NCBI GenBank assembly: GCA_021648375.1
Contig: JAKISW010000001.1
Coordinates: 1-64,000, forward strand
Reading direction: 5' to 3'
Length of the DNA stretch: 64,000 nucleotides
Source: Devosiaceae bacterium
GTDB lineage: Bacteria > Pseudomonadota > Alphaproteobacteria > Rhizobiales > Devosiaceae
Positions 28,556-37,228 of this stretch are shown here, in pieces. A model generated the notes under the pieces. It did not search any database. It saw nothing but the letters and a program-made list of their open reading frames with translations, and had not been told where the DNA came from. A program made the position numbers and the translations under genes. Each line of letters starts with the position of its first letter. Within the stretch, counting starts at the first letter, position 1.

Positions 28556-28939
28556 TTAAGCTCCGAACACTGCGTCGATTTTTCCCTTTAACGTCTGAGC
28601 ATTAAAGGGTTTTACGATATAATTGTTCACACCGGCTTTTTTGGCGGCAATTACATTTTCTGTTTTTGATTCGGCGGTCACCATTATGAATGGCAGGCGC
28701 ATGGTTTCGCTTTTTGCCCTGACCTGGCGCAACAGGTCATACCCTGTCATTGGTTCCATATTCCAGTCGGAGATTATCAATCCATATTGTTTTTCGTTGA
28801 TTTTTTTTAGTGCTTCTGTGCCGTCTGCTGCATCGTCAACATTTTCGTATCCGAGCTGTTTTAGCAGATTGCGAAGTATGCGCACCATTGTTGAATAATC
28901 ATCCACCACAAGAATAGGCGAACTGGCATCTAGTGACAT
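28556..28939 (-). CDS. CheY-type response regulator
   Basis: About 127 residues, a lone receiver domain closely similar to chemotaxis CheY: VVDDYSTMVRILRNLL, phospho-acceptor in ISDWNMEPMTGYDLL, Thr in MVTAES, Lys in YIVKPF, ending in DAVFGA. The ATG at 28939 has AGGGGA seven bases upstream; an open frame extends 38 codons further but without support. The gene precedes the CheZ-like gene by four bases, and the two likely form a switch-signalling pair. No chemotaxis kinase or receptor genes are in the window. Confidence 0.93.
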   Translation of the reverse strand: MSLDASSPILVVDDYSTMVRILRNLLKQLGYENVDDAADGTEALKKINEKQYGLIISDWNMEPMTGYDLLRQVRAKSETMRLPFIMVTAESKTENVIAAKKAGVNNYIVKPFNAQTLKGKIDAVFGA

Positions 28940-29258
28940 TTTTTTCCCCTGAATTTTATAGATGCCCGCGATTTGGATCGCTGCATCAGGTTTGTATTGC
29001 GCCAAGGTAACGGGGGGATACTGAAACCTCTCTAAAGCTAGGTGTAAGCACAAACCAGTAGGAGTAAAAAATTCACCGCCTCAAAAACTGGCACCACTAA
29101 AGGTGAGGGCAGGGTGATAATAATGGTGCGCAATATTATTACCTTGCCAAGCGGGGAGCAAAAAGGCATTTTCCCGCCAATTGTACTATGGTGGAAGTTT
29201 CCGTTTATGCCTTTTTCAATTGAAAATGGCGTCAGATATTTGTCTTTGGAGTTTACTT

Positions 29259-30239
29259 TTGAGTGATTTTCAACTTTTGCAGGGCCTTGCAAATGTACCC
29301 GCAGATCTAAAAAACTGTGTGGTGGCAATTGGCAATTTTGATGGCATGCATCTGGGCCATCAGATTATTATCGAAAAAATGCTTCAAATTGCCCGAACCA
29401 AAAACCAACCGGCAATCGTACTGACTTTTGAGCCTCATCCCCGCGATGTTTTTGCCCCTGATCCGTTTATGTTTCGCTTAACGGATGGCGTCAGTAAAGC
29501 AAAACTGGCTGAGGCTATGGGGGCGGATGCCATCGCAATTTTGCCCTTTAACAAGCAGCTTGCTTCGCGACAGCCGGAAGATTTTGTTGCTGAGTTTCTT
29601 GTTGGCGCGCTGGGAGTAAAAACCGTGGTGGTTGGTGAGGATTTTCATTTTGGCAAAGAGCGTCGCGGCACTCCGCAGTTTTTAAAGCATGCTGGCCGGG
29701 AAGCTGGATTTGAAGTGTTGCAAATGCCACTTTTGCAGGCGGAAAATGATCCCGTCTCTTCCTCCAGAATTCGGGCCTCACTAAATACTTCAGAACTTGA
29801 TTTGGCCAACAGGCTTTTAGGCTATCACTTTATGATAAGTGGTGAAGTGATTATGGGCGACCAACGTGGTCGCGAGCTTGGATATCCTACCGCCAATTTT
29901 GAATTGCCCTCCACTTGTTTATTGGCTCAAGGGGTTTATGCAGTTAGGGTCAGACTTGGCGATCGCTTGTTTGACGGGGTGGCAAGCTTGGGTAAACCAA
30001 TGTTTGATATTCATAAAAGCCCGTTTGAAGTGCATATATTTGATTTTGACGAGGATATTTATGGCCAGCAGATCGAAGTGGCGCTAATAAAGCATATCCG
30101 TGGTCAAATGACCTTTGAAGGTCTTAAGGAACTGATTGTACAAATGGACAATGACAGCAAAAGATCAAAACTCGCTCTGGCCGCTCTGGTGCCAATTTCT
30201 CCTCTGGATGAAAAACTGGGCCTGATTATTTCGGGATAG
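29259..30239 (+). CDS. ribF: Bifunctional riboflavin kinase/FAD synthetase
   Basis: About 326 residues. The FAD synthetase domain (about 1-185) has the nucleotidyltransferase motif IGNFDGMHLGHQ and SSSRIRASL; the riboflavin kinase domain (about 190-310) shows GRELGYPTANFELP. It makes FMN and FAD from riboflavin and ATP. The TTG at 29259 has GGAG nine bases upstream and gives the N-terminus usual for the family. ileS follows after about 100 bp, a common alphaproteobacterial order. Confidence 0.94.
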   Translation: MSDFQLLQGLANVPADLKNCVVAIGNFDGMHLGHQIIIEKMLQIARTKNQPAIVLTFEPHPRDVFAPDPFMFRLTDGVSKAKLAEAMGADAIAILPFNKQLASRQPEDFVAEFLVGALGVKTVVVGEDFHFGKERRGTPQFLKHAGREAGFEVLQMPLLQAENDPVSSSRIRASLNTSELDLANRLLGYHFMISGEVIMGDQRGRELGYPTANFELPSTCLLAQGVYAVRVRLGDRLFDGVASLGKPMFDIHKSPFEVHIFDFDEDIYGQQIEVALIKHIRGQMTFEGLKELIVQMDNDSKRSKLALAALVPISPLDEKLGLIISG

Positions 30240-30343
30240 CAGGCAAACCCCTGTTGTCCCGCAAAATCGCTGGTACGGATTGCAAACGCTTGATAGAAGC
30301 ATTTGCGGTTTGATTTTTTCCCTTTCAAATTTATAGGCATATT

Positions 30344-33300
30344 ATGACTGAAACTAATTCTGGCGCGACCCAACGCGACTATTCCGACACGCTTTATTTG
30401 CCCAAGACAGATTTTCCCATGCGGGCTGGTTTGCCAAAGCGCGAACCACAATGGCTGCAACGCTGGGAAGATATGGATATTTATTCCCGCCTGCGTGAGC
30501 AATCCAAAGGCGCGCAAAAATATACCCTGCATGATGGCCCCCCCTATGCCAACGGCAATATCCATATTGGTCATGCCTTGAACAAAGTTCTAAAGGATAT
30601 GGTGACCCGTTCCATGCAAATGCTGGGCTATAATTCGGCCTATGTACCGGGTTGGGATTGCCATGGCTTACCGATTGAGTGGAAAATAGAAGAGCAATAT
30701 CGCGCCAAGGGTAAGAACAAGGACGAAGTTCCGATTAATGAATTTCGTCAGGAATGTCGCACTTTCGCCCAAAAATGGCTCGATGTGCAGCGTGAAGAAT
30801 TCAAACGGTTGGGCATCACCGGCGATTGGGATAATCCCTATACCACCATGGCCTTTGATGCTGAGGCAACAATTGCCAAAGAGCTGATGAAATTCTCCAT
30901 GTCCGGCCAGCTTTATCGCGGCTCAAAACCTGTAATGTGGAGCGTGGTTGAACGCACGGCTTTGGCCGAGGCCGAGATTGAATACCATGATATTGAGAGC
31001 GATGCCATCTGGGTGAAGTTCCCTGTGAAATTTCAGGTTACACATGGAGCCGGGATGGATACAGATCATTTCGAGATAAACAGGTTGGCGGGCCAGGGAG
31101 CCTCCATTGTTATATGGACAACTACCCCGTGGACCATTCCGGCCAACCGCGCCATCACCTTCAATTCCAAACTCGCCTACGGGGTTTATGAAGTCAGCGC
31201 AGCGGCAAATGACTTTGGGCCGCAACCGGGCGAAAAATTGATATTTGCTGATAGTCTGGCCAATAAATGTGCTGACCAAGCCAAGCTGACTTTTAAACGC
31301 CTGTCTGATGTTACTGCTCAGCAATTAGCAAAAATGACATGCGCCCATCCTTTGCATGATTTACACTACATATATGGTTTTGAAGTTCCCCTGCTCGATG
31401 GCGATCACGTTACCGATGAAGCAGGCACAGGCTTTGTGCACACAGCCCCCGGTCACGGAATGGACGATTATGATATCTGGAGTTCAAACGCCCATGCTCT
31501 ACAAGCTCGTGGTATTGATCCCTCAATTCCTTTCTCGGTGGATGATGCCGGATATTATACCAAAGAGGTTCCCGGTTTTGGCCCCGATGCCGAGGGTGGC
31601 GCAGCGCGGGTCATCGACGATAAGGGCAAAAAGGGTGATGCCAACAAGCGGGTAATCGCCGCTTTGATCGAGAGCAATAATCTGTTTTCCCGCTATCGCA
31701 TCAAGCACTCATATCCCCATTCGTGGCGCTCCAAAAAACCCATCATTTTCCGCAATACTCCCCAATGGTTTGTCCATATGGACAAAGAGCTTAATGGACT
31801 GACCTTTGATTTTGAAACCGGTGAGCAAACCCAAAACCCCGATGCGTCAAAACCCGACACCCTTCGCACCCGTGCGCTCAATGCCATCGACAACACTCGT
31901 TTTGTGCCCGCCTCGCGCCAAAACCGCCTGCATGCGATGATCGAAAATCGCCCCGACTGGGTGCTTTCGCGCCAGCGGGCATGGGGTGTGCCGATTGCGG
32001 TTTTTGTCAATGAGGATAATAATGAAATCCTCAAGGATAAAGCCGTGAACGATCGCATTATTGCAGCGTTCAGGGAAGAAGGTGCTGACGCATGGTTTGC
32101 CGCTGGTGCCGCCCAACGCTTCCTTGAAGGTGTAGAAAACCAAAAGCAATGGACCATGGTTTCCGACATTCTTGATGTCTGGTTTGATTCTGGTTCAACC
32201 CATGCCTTTGTGCTTCGCAATCAAAAAAAATGGCCCCATGTAAAATGGCCAGCTTCCCTATATCTGGAGGGTACTGACCAGCATCGCGGCTGGTTCCATT
32301 CTTCATTGCTTGAAAGTTGCGGCACCACCGGTCGCGCGCCCTATGATGCCGTGCTTACCAACGGTTTCACCATGGATGCCAAGGGCAAAAAAATGTCCAA
32401 ATCCATCGGCAATACAGTAGCCCCTCAAGATATTGTCAAACAATATGGGGCCGATATTTTGCGCCTTTGGACAGCATCGGTTGATTATTGGGATGATCAG
32501 CGCCTCGGTGACGAGGCTATTAAAACCAACGTGGAAACCTATCGAAAACTGCGCAATTCCTTTCGCTTTTTGCTGGGAAATCTTGCCCACTATTCCCCCG
32601 GTGACGCGGTGGATTTTGCTCAGATGCCAGAGCTTGAAAGATTGATATTGTCTCGCCTCGCAGATTTGGACAAGACTGTCCGCAGCGCTTATGAGAATTT
32701 TGACTATAAAAAAGTCGTTTCAACTCTGTCCAATTTTATGAATTTGGAGCTTTCAGCCTTTTATTTCGATATCCGCAAGGATGCGCTTTATTGTGACCCG
32801 ATATCATCCAATACACGTCGGGCTTCCCTTACGGTTCTTGATCAATTATTTAATTGTCTGACCACATGGCTGGCTCCGGTTCTGGTATTTACCATGGAAG
32901 AAATCTGGCTGGAGCGAAATCCGGGGATAAATTCTTCAGTGCATTTGCAATTGTTTCCCGATATTCCTGAGAATTGGAGAAATTTGGAACTGGAAGAAAA
33001 ATGGGCTAAAATCCGCACCGTTCGCAAGGTTGTAACGGGCGCTCTGGAATTACAGCGCAAGGATAAAAATATCGGCTCCTCCCTTGAAGCGGCCCCAAAA
33101 GTCTACGTAACCGATGCTGATCTATTCGCTGCGATTGAGGGTCAGGATATGGCGGAAATTTCCATCACCAGCGACATTGAAATCCTTCAAAACGAAGGTC
33201 CGGCAGATGCCTTTAGGCTTGATGATGTCGCAGGGGTATCGGTTGTTTTCGCCCGTGCAATTGGTTCTCGCTGCGCCAGATCCTGGAAGGTTTCAACTGA

Positions 33301-33388
33301 AATTGGTCAGGACCAAAATTACCCCGATCTTTCTCCCCGCGATGCTTTGGCCATGCGCGAACGAGAAAATCTGGCAAAAGGGACATAA
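30344..33388 (+). CDS. ileS: Isoleucyl-tRNA synthetase
   Basis: 1014 residues of the class I enzyme. The HIGH motif lies in [16 protein letters not shown] and KMSKS in [10 protein letters not shown]; the editing domain between them has [12 protein letters not shown] and [15 protein letters not shown]. At the C-terminus the zinc ribbon of E. coli-type IleS has lost most cysteines: the segment reads CARSWK and later [13 protein letters not shown]. This resembles the metal-free variant I associate with this order. The lspA start follows seven bases later. Confidence 0.97.
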   Translation: MTETNSGATQRDYSDTLYLPKTDFPMRAGLPKREPQWLQRWEDMDIYSRLREQSKGAQKYTLHDGPPYANGNIHIGHALNKVLKDMVTRSMQMLGYNSAYVPGWDCHGLPIEWKIEEQYRAKGKNKDEVPINEFRQECRTFAQKWLDVQREEFKRLGITGDWDNPYTTMAFDAEATIAKELMKFSMSGQLYRGSKPVMWSVVERTALAEAEIEYHDIESDAIWVKFPVKFQVTHGAGMDTDHFEINRLAGQGASIVIWTTTPWTIPANRAITFNSKLAYGVYEVSAAANDFGPQPGEKLIFADSLANKCADQAKLTFKRLSDVTAQQLAKMTCAHPLHDLHYIYGFEVPLLDGDHVTDEAGTGFVHTAPGHGMDDYDIWSSNAHALQARGIDPSIPFSVDDAGYYTKEVPGFGPDAEGGAARVIDDKGKKGDANKRVIAALIESNNLFSRYRIKHSYPHSWRSKKPIIFRNTPQWFVHMDKELNGLTFDFETGEQTQNPDASKPDTLRTRALNAIDNTRFVPASRQNRLHAMIENRPDWVLSRQRAWGVPIAVFVNEDNNEILKDKAVNDRIIAAFREEGADAWFAAGAAQRFLEGVENQKQWTMVSDILDVWFDSGSTHAFVLRNQKKWPHVKWPASLYLEGTDQHRGWFHSSLLESCGTTGRAPYDAVLTNGFTMDAKGKKMSKSIGNTVAPQDIVKQYGADILRLWTASVDYWDDQRLGDEAIKTNVETYRKLRNSFRFLLGNLAHYSPGDAVDFAQMPELERLILSRLADLDKTVRSAYENFDYKKVVSTLSNFMNLELSAFYFDIRKDALYCDPISSNTRRASLTVLDQLFNCLTTWLAPVLVFTMEEIWLERNPGINSSVHLQLFPDIPENWRNLELEEKWAKIRTVRKVVTGALELQRKDKNIGSSLEAAPKVYVTDADLFAAIEGQDMAEISITSDIEILQNEGPADAFRLDDVAGVSVVFARAIGSRCARSWKVSTEIGQDQNYPDLSPRDALAMRERENLAKGT

Positions 33389-33395
33389 AAATATC

Positions 33396-33890
33396 GTGAG
33401 CATGACCCCGCAAAAAACCGCAATGTTTAGTGCCTTTATTGGATTCGACGCTTTTATCTTTGATCGGGTCCATAAATATTATCAGTTGAATATTGAAGGC
33501 TGGAGCGGCGGGGAATATGTGCCGGTAACCCCATTTCTTGACTATGTGATGGTTTGGAACACCGGAGTTTCCTATGGTTTGCTGTCCGGGTTTCCTCAAG
33601 CTGTAGTGCTGACAATTGTTGGAATGGCCTTTGGAGCCTTGCTTTGGTGGTGGATAGTTTCAAAGACATTTCTTGTGCGTATCGGCTTGGCCCTGTGCCT
33701 TGGTGGCGCCCTCTCAAACATTGTTGATCGCTGGCTTTATGGAGCGGTAGCTGATTTTTTCCATCTTTATATAGCCGGGCAATCATTATTTGTGTTCAAT
33801 TTGGCTGATGCATTTATCTTTGTTGGTGCTATTTTGTTGATAATTGATGCTTTCTTGCCAAATATGACAAATAACAGGAAAAATATTTAA
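33396..33890 (+). CDS. lspA: Prolipoprotein signal peptidase
   Basis: About 164 residues with four hydrophobic segments and the two catalytic aspartates in GGALSNIVDRWLYGAVADF and FNLADAFI. It cleaves the signal peptide of diacylated prolipoproteins in the inner membrane. The GTG at 33396 sits 11 bases after AGGGA and seven after the ileS stop; an ATG at 33402 is an alternative. A longer frame overlapping ileS is not credible. The next gene encodes a lipoprotein, a plausible substrate. Confidence 0.93.
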   Translation: MSMTPQKTAMFSAFIGFDAFIFDRVHKYYQLNIEGWSGGEYVPVTPFLDYVMVWNTGVSYGLLSGFPQAVVLTIVGMAFGALLWWWIVSKTFLVRIGLALCLGGALSNIVDRWLYGAVADFFHLYIAGQSLFVFNLADAFIFVGAILLIIDAFLPNMTNNRKNI

Positions 33891-33983
33891 CCCCATTGCT
33901 GCCAGAATCTGGCTTTAGTGAGAACAATGAGTTAAAGGAATAATTCCTCTTGCTTTGCGCGGTGCTAAAAAGGCTTAGAAAAT

Positions 33984-34604
33984 ATGAACAGGTTGACTAG
34001 TTTGTTTGATATTCGATTGGTGCAAATGCGCCGGTTTGCAGGTATTGCCGGAGTGGCTTTGCTGGTTCCGGTCCTTTCGGCCTGCGTTACTGTTGAGGGA
34101 ACCAATGCGCTGGTCGATCCATCAACTTTTGAGCGTGAGGTGATGAATGAAACTTTGCAGGGACTTGGGGTTATCGATCGCGAAGAAAAAGAAGATTTAT
34201 CAACACCAAGAGCGCCGCTGGTTTTGCCAAATCAAACCGCCAGCCTGCCTCAGCCAACTGATCGCAACAGTGATGATTTACCCGAGGATTCTGACACAGT
34301 TAAAATTGACTTAACAGGAATTTCAGAGGCAGATTTGGTTCGCCTCCGCAACGCTCGGGTTGTTGATTTGCGCTCACTCAGTGGCCGACCTCTAACTGAG
34401 TCTGAAACCCGTCAGCTTACTGCTCGTATGACTGCTGCACGGTTAGATACTAGCGGAAAACGCCCCTTATATTTGCCACCCGATCGTTATTTTACTACCA
34501 TAAATTCGGTTGATCTGGTTTGTCTGGCTGCCAATGGTGATCTTGTTCCGCTTAGTGATCCAGGATGTCCGCCTGAAATCCGCGCGGCTCTGCAAAATAA
34601 TTAG
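33984..34604 (+). CDS. Putative outer-membrane lipoprotein, unknown function
   Basis: 206 residues with a long N-terminal signal segment ending in the lipobox LSAC (cysteine about residue 34), so the mature protein should be lipidated. The mature part is Asp/Pro-rich to about residue 105 and then a small folded region with LTGISEADLVRLRNARVVDL and a C-terminal PPDRYFTTINSVDLVCLA. I do not recognise a family. It follows lspA by 93 bp on the same strand. Confidence 0.78.
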   Translation: MNRLTSLFDIRLVQMRRFAGIAGVALLVPVLSACVTVEGTNALVDPSTFEREVMNETLQGLGVIDREEKEDLSTPRAPLVLPNQTASLPQPTDRNSDDLPEDSDTVKIDLTGISEADLVRLRNARVVDLRSLSGRPLTESETRQLTARMTAARLDTSGKRPLYLPPDRYFTTINSVDLVCLAANGDLVPLSDPGCPPEIRAALQNN

Positions 34605-34665
34605 ACAGATTTTGCTATACGGCCTTGCCTCTAAAGACTAAGAACAGGTGAAAACAAGAGCACCT

Positions 34666-34770
34666 ACAGCATATCTCCCAAAAGTGGGAACCGGTTTTGG
34701 GATAAAAGATATGCGAAAACAAAGAGATAAAGCGTTAGAGCAGCTCAGATTTAACGCGACACGCTTTAGG
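34666..34770 (+). repeat. RIME-like intergenic palindromic repeat, copy 1
   Basis: About 105 bp between the lipoprotein and RluB-type genes. The first half is a hairpin with GCATATCT (34669-34676) pairing AGATATGC (34707-34714), enclosing CCCAAAAGTGG and ACCGGTTTT. Then comes GAAAACAAAGAGATAAAGCGT and a second half ending ACGCGACACGCTTTAGG. It aligns along its length with 39031-39135. Confidence 0.85.
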
Positions 34771-34781
34771 GCAAAATACAG

Positions 34782-35981
34782 ATGAAGAACACCTCTATGA
34801 CCGGTAACCGCCTGGCCAAAATTATGGCGCGCCATGGGCTTTGCTCACGACGCCAGGGGGAGCAATGGATTGCTGATGGCAGAGTTACGGTCAATGGTAA
34901 GCTAATTCGTACTCCGGCCTTCAATGTTATTGACAGTGATAAAATTGAAGTCGATGGCACCCTTATTGCTGAGCGAAAAGGCACCAGAGTCTGGCTTTAC
35001 CATAAACCTGCCGGACTTGTTGTCACAGAAAGTGACCCGGAGGGACGCCCCACGGTATTTGAAGAATTTGCCCGGCGGGGTCTTCCCAGAGTTTTAAGTG
35101 TTGGTCGGCTGGATATTAATACAGAGGGCCTGTTGATGCTCACCAATGATGGTGGTCTTAAGCGTACTCTGGAATTGCCCGCCACCGGTTGGTTGCGCCG
35201 ATATCGGGTTAGGGCCCATGGCTCTGTTACTCAAGAACAGTTGGATAAACTCAAGCGCGGAATTAATGTTAGTGGCGTCAAATATGGTGCGATTGATGCA
35301 AAGCTTGAGCGGACACAAGGGGCCAATGTCTGGCTGATTGTAGCGCTCAGCGAAGGTAAAAACCGCGAAATCAAGAATGTGCTTGCGGCGCTTGGATTGC
35401 AGGTAAACCGGCTGATTCGCACTTCATTTGGCCCATTTCAGCTAGGCGATATCCCGGTGGGTGGAATTGATACGGTTAAGGCTAGAGTTTTGCAGGACCA
35501 GCTGGGCCAAAAGCTTGCCAAAAAAGCCGGAGTTGATTTTGAAGCTCCGATGCCTGCTCCTCTTGCACCTGACGCATTGAGCGGAAAACGAAAAAATATT
35601 CGCTCTGTGGCGGCGGCTCAATCCAGAAAAACTCCTTCTCCTCCTGAAACAGGCACAGCCCATAAAGCCAATCCCCGCTCCATGGGTTTTAAGGGGCGAG
35701 GGCGTGAGCAGGACGAGCGCAAACCATTTGAAAAAAGAGGCTTTTCAAAAGATACTGAAGAAGTCATTTTGAAAAAAGTGCATTTTTCTGGTGGCCGGAC
35801 GGCAGAAATGTTTGAACCTCAGGCCAAAAGCAAACGCGATGAGAAAGAGCGTGGTGGCCCCAAAGGAGGCGGTGGCAAAGACAGAGGCGGACCAAAAGGA
35901 GGTAGTGGCCCCAAAGGGAATGGCAAATTTTCTGATTCAAAAAACCACAATCGTTCCAACCGACCCCCTCGCTCCAGATAA
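34782..35981 (+). CDS. RluB-type 23S rRNA pseudouridine synthase
   Basis: 399 residues. An S4 RNA-binding domain (about 9-65, RLAKIMARHGLCSRRQ and VTVNGKLI) precedes the synthase domain (about 70-245) with the catalytic Asp in GRLDINTEGLL and KNREIKNVLAALG. The RluB/RluE/RsuA family makes pseudouridine in the peptidyl-transferase region. The last 140 residues are low complexity, basic and Gly-rich, with repeats of the type GGPKGG, probably an unstructured RNA-binding tail. rsmD starts on the base after its stop. Confidence 0.92.
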   Translation: MKNTSMTGNRLAKIMARHGLCSRRQGEQWIADGRVTVNGKLIRTPAFNVIDSDKIEVDGTLIAERKGTRVWLYHKPAGLVVTESDPEGRPTVFEEFARRGLPRVLSVGRLDINTEGLLMLTNDGGLKRTLELPATGWLRRYRVRAHGSVTQEQLDKLKRGINVSGVKYGAIDAKLERTQGANVWLIVALSEGKNREIKNVLAALGLQVNRLIRTSFGPFQLGDIPVGGIDTVKARVLQDQLGQKLAKKAGVDFEAPMPAPLAPDALSGKRKNIRSVAAAQSRKTPSPPETGTAHKANPRSMGFKGRGREQDERKPFEKRGFSKDTEEVILKKVHFSGGRTAEMFEPQAKSKRDEKERGGPKGGGGKDRGGPKGGSGPKGNGKFSDSKNHNRSNRPPRSR

Positions 35982-36542
35982 ATGCGCATAATTGCCGGAC
36001 GTTTTCGCGGAAAAAGAATCCATTCTCCAGACGATGACACCATCAGGCCCACCTCCGACAGGGTTAAAGAGGCTTTGTTTTCCATCCTTGCATCCAGATT
36101 GCCGGCCGGATTTGTAGATATTAAAGTTCTGGACCTGTTCGCAGGCACTGGTGCCTTGGGTCTGGAGGCATTGTCACGGGGTGCGCAACTTGCAGCCTTC
36201 GTTGATAATGGCGTTCAAGCCCGAGGTATAATCCGATCCAATATTGAATTTTTTGGCATTGGAGGACAAACCAAACTGCTCAAAAGGGATGCAACTGATC
36301 TGGGAACTGCTGAAAAATTTTTACCCTTTGATTTGATTTTCCTTGATCCCCCTTATGGTCATGGCATGGCTGAAAAAGCGCTTGAAAGTGGCCTTGATGG
36401 GGGCTGGTTTGCTTCCAGCGCAACCCTTGTTCTGGAAGAAAAGCGTGGTTGCAACGTCACCGTTCCCGGTGGGTTTGAGATGTGCGACAGCCGCGATTAT
36501 GGAGCCAGTACCGTGCGTTTTCTAAAGGTTTTGTCGGGTTAA
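35982..36542 (+). CDS. rsmD: 16S rRNA (guanine966-N2)-methyltransferase
   Basis: 186 residues. MRIIAGRFRGKRI is the typical N-terminus; VLDLFAGTGALGLEALSRGA binds S-adenosylmethionine and DLIFLDPPYGHG carries the amino-methyltransferase DPPY motif. It methylates G966 of 16S rRNA. The ATG follows the RluB-type gene's stop with no gap (TAAATG), so the two rRNA modification genes are almost certainly co-translated. Confidence 0.95.
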   Translation: MRIIAGRFRGKRIHSPDDDTIRPTSDRVKEALFSILASRLPAGFVDIKVLDLFAGTGALGLEALSRGAQLAAFVDNGVQARGIIRSNIEFFGIGGQTKLLKRDATDLGTAEKFLPFDLIFLDPPYGHGMAEKALESGLDGGWFASSATLVLEEKRGCNVTVPGGFEMCDSRDYGASTVRFLKVLSG

Positions 36543-36566
36543 GACCTGTCTGTCCCGCTTGGGTTT

Positions 36567-37205
36567 CTAAACCAGTTCGACAAGCTCAAACAGTTTTTCA
36601 ATGGTGAAATCCGCCCCTGTCTTTGCCAGATCTTCAAAACTATGAAACAGGGCGTTTTCAGCCGGGGCAAAGACGCAGGTTTTCATCCCGGCTGCTTTGC
36701 CGGCGAAAATATCGGTTTTGGCATCCCCTATGATCAGTGTTTCTTCCGCGCTCATGCCGGTTTTCTCAAGGGTTTCAAGAAATGGGGCTGGATGTGGTTT
36801 GTGGGCCTTGCTTTCATCCCCGGTGATGATTGAGGAAAAATATTTTTCCACATCGTGCCTGCCCATGCCCTGGAACAACAGGTTTCGCGGGCTGGAGGTT
36901 ACAAGGGCCATCTTCGTGCCCGTTTCATTCAGTTTTTCCAGTGTCTGAGTGGCCGTTTCATAAAGTTCAAGGTTTGGCAGTTGTTCCTGTAAATGCCCAT
37001 AGGCATCATTGACCAGCCGGGTGAAATCAATGTGGGGGTATTTGGTCTGTCCCTTGTCGTGTTCATAGAAAAAATCGGCCACGATTTGCGCATCATCAAA
37101 TGAAAGCCCCTGATTTTTTGCGCCCCGGTGATAACCCTTAAGCCACATGTGAAGGGTTTTGCCAAGGGTGCCATCCCAGTCGAAAATAATGCCATTTATG
37201 TTCAT
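36567..37205 (-). CDS. HAD-superfamily phosphatase, phosphoglycolate phosphatase-like
   Basis: 212 residues with HAD motifs FDWDGTLGKTL, LVTSSPRN, the Lys in KAHKPHP and IGDAKTDIFAGKAAGM. Cap type and length match Gph/Pgp-like subfamily IA enzymes, which remove phosphate from small metabolites. Composition is somewhat more GC-rich than the neighbours. It ends 25 bp from rsmD convergently and follows mutL by 24 bp on the same strand, so it may be transcribed with mutL. Confidence 0.88.
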   Translation of the reverse strand: MNINGIIFDWDGTLGKTLHMWLKGYHRGAKNQGLSFDDAQIVADFFYEHDKGQTKYPHIDFTRLVNDAYGHLQEQLPNLELYETATQTLEKLNETGTKMALVTSSPRNLLFQGMGRHDVEKYFSSIITGDESKAHKPHPAPFLETLEKTGMSAEETLIIGDAKTDIFAGKAAGMKTCVFAPAENALFHSFEDLAKTGADFTIEKLFELVELV

Positions 37206-37228
37206 GAAAATATTGAACTCCAGTTGTT

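Noticed and set aside
29160..29216. 10-bp inverted repeat AAAAAGGCAT/ATGCCTTTTT upstream of ribF
   Set aside because: The arms are 37 bases apart and A/T-rich, so a terminator or operator function is not convincing.
31693..32220. 175-codon minus-strand frame within ileS
   Set aside because: Antisense shadow of a highly conserved gene; Arg/Ser-rich composition typical of such shadows.
33114..33395. N-terminal extension of LspA over the ileS 3' end
   Set aside because: The added residues overlap ileS coding sequence in another frame and are not hydrophobic in the way of LspA.
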